A program made the translations under genes and the position numbers. Positions 62,622-64,000 of a stretch of DNA of 64,000 bases are shown here, in pieces. The notes beneath the pieces are model-generated. The model did no database searches. It worked only from the letters and a program-made list of their open reading frames with translations, and was not told the origin of the DNA. Source of the stretch: Paraflavitalea devenefica (GTDB taxonomy: Bacteria > Bacteroidota > Bacteroidia > Chitinophagales > Chitinophagaceae); assembly GCF_011759375.1 (NCBI RefSeq), contig NZ_JAARML010000006.1, positions 310,001 to 374,000 on the forward strand, given 5' to 3'. Every line of letters begins with the position of its first letter. The first letter of the stretch is position 1.

Positions 62622-63374
62622 TTACTGCTGGATGCTTTTCGTGAACCAGGCGTATAGTTCCTTCAACTCGCCATGGGCTTCCAGTAGTTCGAGGTGTTTC
62701 TGAATGGTCGGTGTGTCGTGCCGTATGGCAGGGCCGGTCTGTGCATCGCGAGGCGACAGGTATTGCAATCGCTCTGCTACTTCCTTTATCAATGGATGCA
62801 ATAGTTGAAAGCTAGCTCTCTCCGCTGCACAATACTGCGCCGCCAATGTATACAAGTGATTGGTAAAGTTGCTCACCATGACCGCTGCTACATGTAATTT
62901 CAGACGCTGTTCATCACTGGCCACCTGCACCTGCGGGGAAAGGCTGTTGGCTACAGTCTGCAGCAGGGAAAGATCTTCTTCCGTATTGGCATTGATGAGC
63001 AAAGGGATCACGGGCAATTGGGGCATTTCTTTGCGTAAGCTTTGTAAAGGATATAAGATGCCATACCGTGCACTTACTGGTTTCAGCACTTCTGCGGATA
63101 CGGATCCAGCTGTATGTACTACCAGTTTATCCTTTACGGGCAGAGAAGCTGCTACTGCGGCAATCGCCGCATCTGCCACGGCAATGAGGTAGAGGTCTGC
63201 ACTGGTGTCCAGTTCTTCCATACGGGTGGTATAGCCGGCCTGTAACTGCGCTGCCAATGTTCTTGCGTGTGTGGCTGCACGTCCGTACACCTGTACCACT
63301 TCATGGCCTGCTGCCGTGATGGTACGGCCCAGAACCGTTGCTACATTGCCTGTGCCGATGATGACGATGCGCAT
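62622..63374 (-). CDS. Rossmann-fold DUF2520 protein (F420/NADP-oxidoreductase-like)
   Basis: The product has 250 residues. The N-terminal half is a Rossmann fold with MRIVIIGTGNVATVLGR (1-17) and LYLIAVADAAIAAVA. The C-terminal half is the DUF2520 helical domain (KLHVAAVMVSNFTNHLYTLA, LLHPLIKEVAERLQ, TGPAIRHDTPTIQKHLELL), as in ketopantoate-reductase-like and pyrroline-carboxylate-reductase-like proteins. It is probably an NAD(P)-dependent reductase, with unknown substrate. It is divergent from the alpha/beta hydrolase gene. Confidence 0.9.
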   Translation of the reverse strand: MRIVIIGTGNVATVLGRTITAAGHEVVQVYGRAATHARTLAAQLQAGYTTRMEELDTSADLYLIAVADAAIAAVAASLPVKDKLVVHTAGSVSAEVLKPVSARYGILYPLQSLRKEMPQLPVIPLLINANTEEDLSLLQTVANSLSPQVQVASDEQRLKLHVAAVMVSNFTNHLYTLAAQYCAAERASFQLLHPLIKEVAERLQYLSPRDAQTGPAIRHDTPTIQKHLELLEAHGELKELYAWFTKSIQQ

Positions 63375-63426
63375 GATCTTGATTTGGGACGCAAGCTAAG
63401 GAAAACTTATTCTATCTTGCCTTCCC

Positions 63427-64000
63427 ATGAAGTTTGCACAGCAACTGGTTGTTAATTATCTCCGGGCGAGGCTCAATATGATTTCTCTGGTCTCTCCGAG
63501 GCGGGCAGCGGTGAAGGCCTTCGAATTGTTCTGCACGCCGCTGCGCCGGTCGCGCAAACAACCCCCTGCCATTTTCGACCAGGGCGAAGCATTGTCCTTC
63601 ACGCTGGAAGGAATTACCATCCGCGGGCACCGCTGGAACCATCCGCAGCCCCGGAAAGCACTGATCGTTCATGGCTTTGAATCTTCCTCCAAAAATTTCG
63701 ACCGCTATATTACGCCTCTTATCCGCAAGGGATACGAAGTACTCGCCTTTGACGCACCTGCCCATGGTAACTCCGGCGGCAAACAGATCAACCTGCCTTT
63801 GTATGTACGCACCCTGCAGGAGATTAACCAGCGATACGGTCCTATACAAAGTTTTATGGCGCACTCCTTCGGCGGACTGGCCCTCGTACATTTTATCGAA
63901 ACCATCCCGCATACAGCCGACACCCGCGTAGCCCTGATTGCCCCTGCTACCGAGACCACTTCGGCCATTGACTCTTTTTTCCGGTTCCTCGATCTACGCC
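63427..64000 (+). CDS. Alpha/beta hydrolase, cut by the window end
   Basis: The frame from ATG 63427 stays open to the last base (191 complete codons). The alpha/beta-hydrolase core is clear: oxyanion HG at 82-83 (IVHGFESSS), FDAPAHGNSGG (109-118), and nucleophile Ser147 in AHSFGGLALV, an Ala variant of GxSxG. The acid and His lie beyond the window. The N-terminal 45 residues (helical, basic) are typical of cytoplasmic esterase-like members. The substrate is unknown. Confidence 0.88.
   Translation, partial: MKFAQQLVVNYLRARLNMISLVSPRRAAVKAFELFCTPLRRSRKQPPAIFDQGEALSFTLEGITIRGHRWNHPQPRKALIVHGFESSSKNFDRYITPLIRKGYEVLAFDAPAHGNSGGKQINLPLYVRTLQEINQRYGPIQSFMAHSFGGLALVHFIETIPHTADTRVALIAPATETTSAIDSFFRFLDLR

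Overview
The window looks like chromosomal DNA of a Bacteroidota bacterium, most likely family Chitinophagaceae. Several things support this. There is a T9SS-sorted secreted protein, a SusC/RagA-like TonB-dependent receptor, an OmpA protein with thrombospondin type-3 repeats, and BshC of the bacillithiol pathway. The rpmB-rpmG-DUF4295-ftsY block is a typical Bacteroidota arrangement. Promoters fit the Bacteroidota consensus TTTG-N19/21-TAnnTTTG and there are few Shine-Dalgarno sequences. No rRNA operon, insertion sequence, prophage or CRISPR array is visible. Genus assignment is inference.

Region 1 (1-11.5 kb) is an accessory-like stretch of short, mostly stand-alone genes and decaying pieces. 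It holds an HxlR regulator with a divergent SDR/MDR oxidoreductase pair, a secreted cupin, a VOC protein, a pseudogene of a peptidase E-like (S51) protein, an MgtC/DUF4010 membrane protein, a 736-residue metzincin-like protein preceded by a tandem duplication, an ArsR-AHSA1-VOC group, tRNA-Pro(CGG) and tRNA-like remnants.

Region 2 (12-27 kb) holds a MidA-type methyltransferase, a TfoX-N protein, an M13 peptidase lipoprotein, an AraC regulator with DinB, a large T9SS protein, dipeptide epimerase, GH77 4-alpha-glucanotransferase with starch-binding modules, an unlisted 50-residue membrane protein, an L,D-transpeptidase fused to a TonB C-terminal domain, and 4-hydroxyphenylpyruvate dioxygenase.

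Region 3 (27-38 kb) holds aquaporin, then purK and purE separated by a complete RND tripartite efflux operon, a DUF6929-like protein and BshC. Region 4 (38-44.4 kb, minus strand) encodes a likely full hydroxyproline degradation route: 2-epimerase, D-hydroxyproline oxidase/dehydrogenase, pyrroline-hydroxycarboxylate deaminase and 2-oxoglutarate semialdehyde dehydrogenase. A galactose-mutarotase-like lipoprotein sits inside it.

Region 5 (44.6-64 kb) is housekeeping: RimO, FtsY, DUF4295, L33, L28, polyphosphate kinase and exopolyphosphatase, PanB, a TonB receptor, an ALDH7 aldehyde dehydrogenase, an OmpA protein, a subtilisin-like protease with a large insertion, DinB, a DUF2520 protein and the start of an alpha/beta hydrolase cut by the window end.

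The main unexplained signal is non-coding. Many genes are followed, right after the stop codon, by locally expanded self-similar repeats, often in inverted orientation and with a different repeated word at each site. Two adjacent intergenic regions (56.1 and 57.9 kb) share the same two-hairpin layout just upstream of the next promoter.
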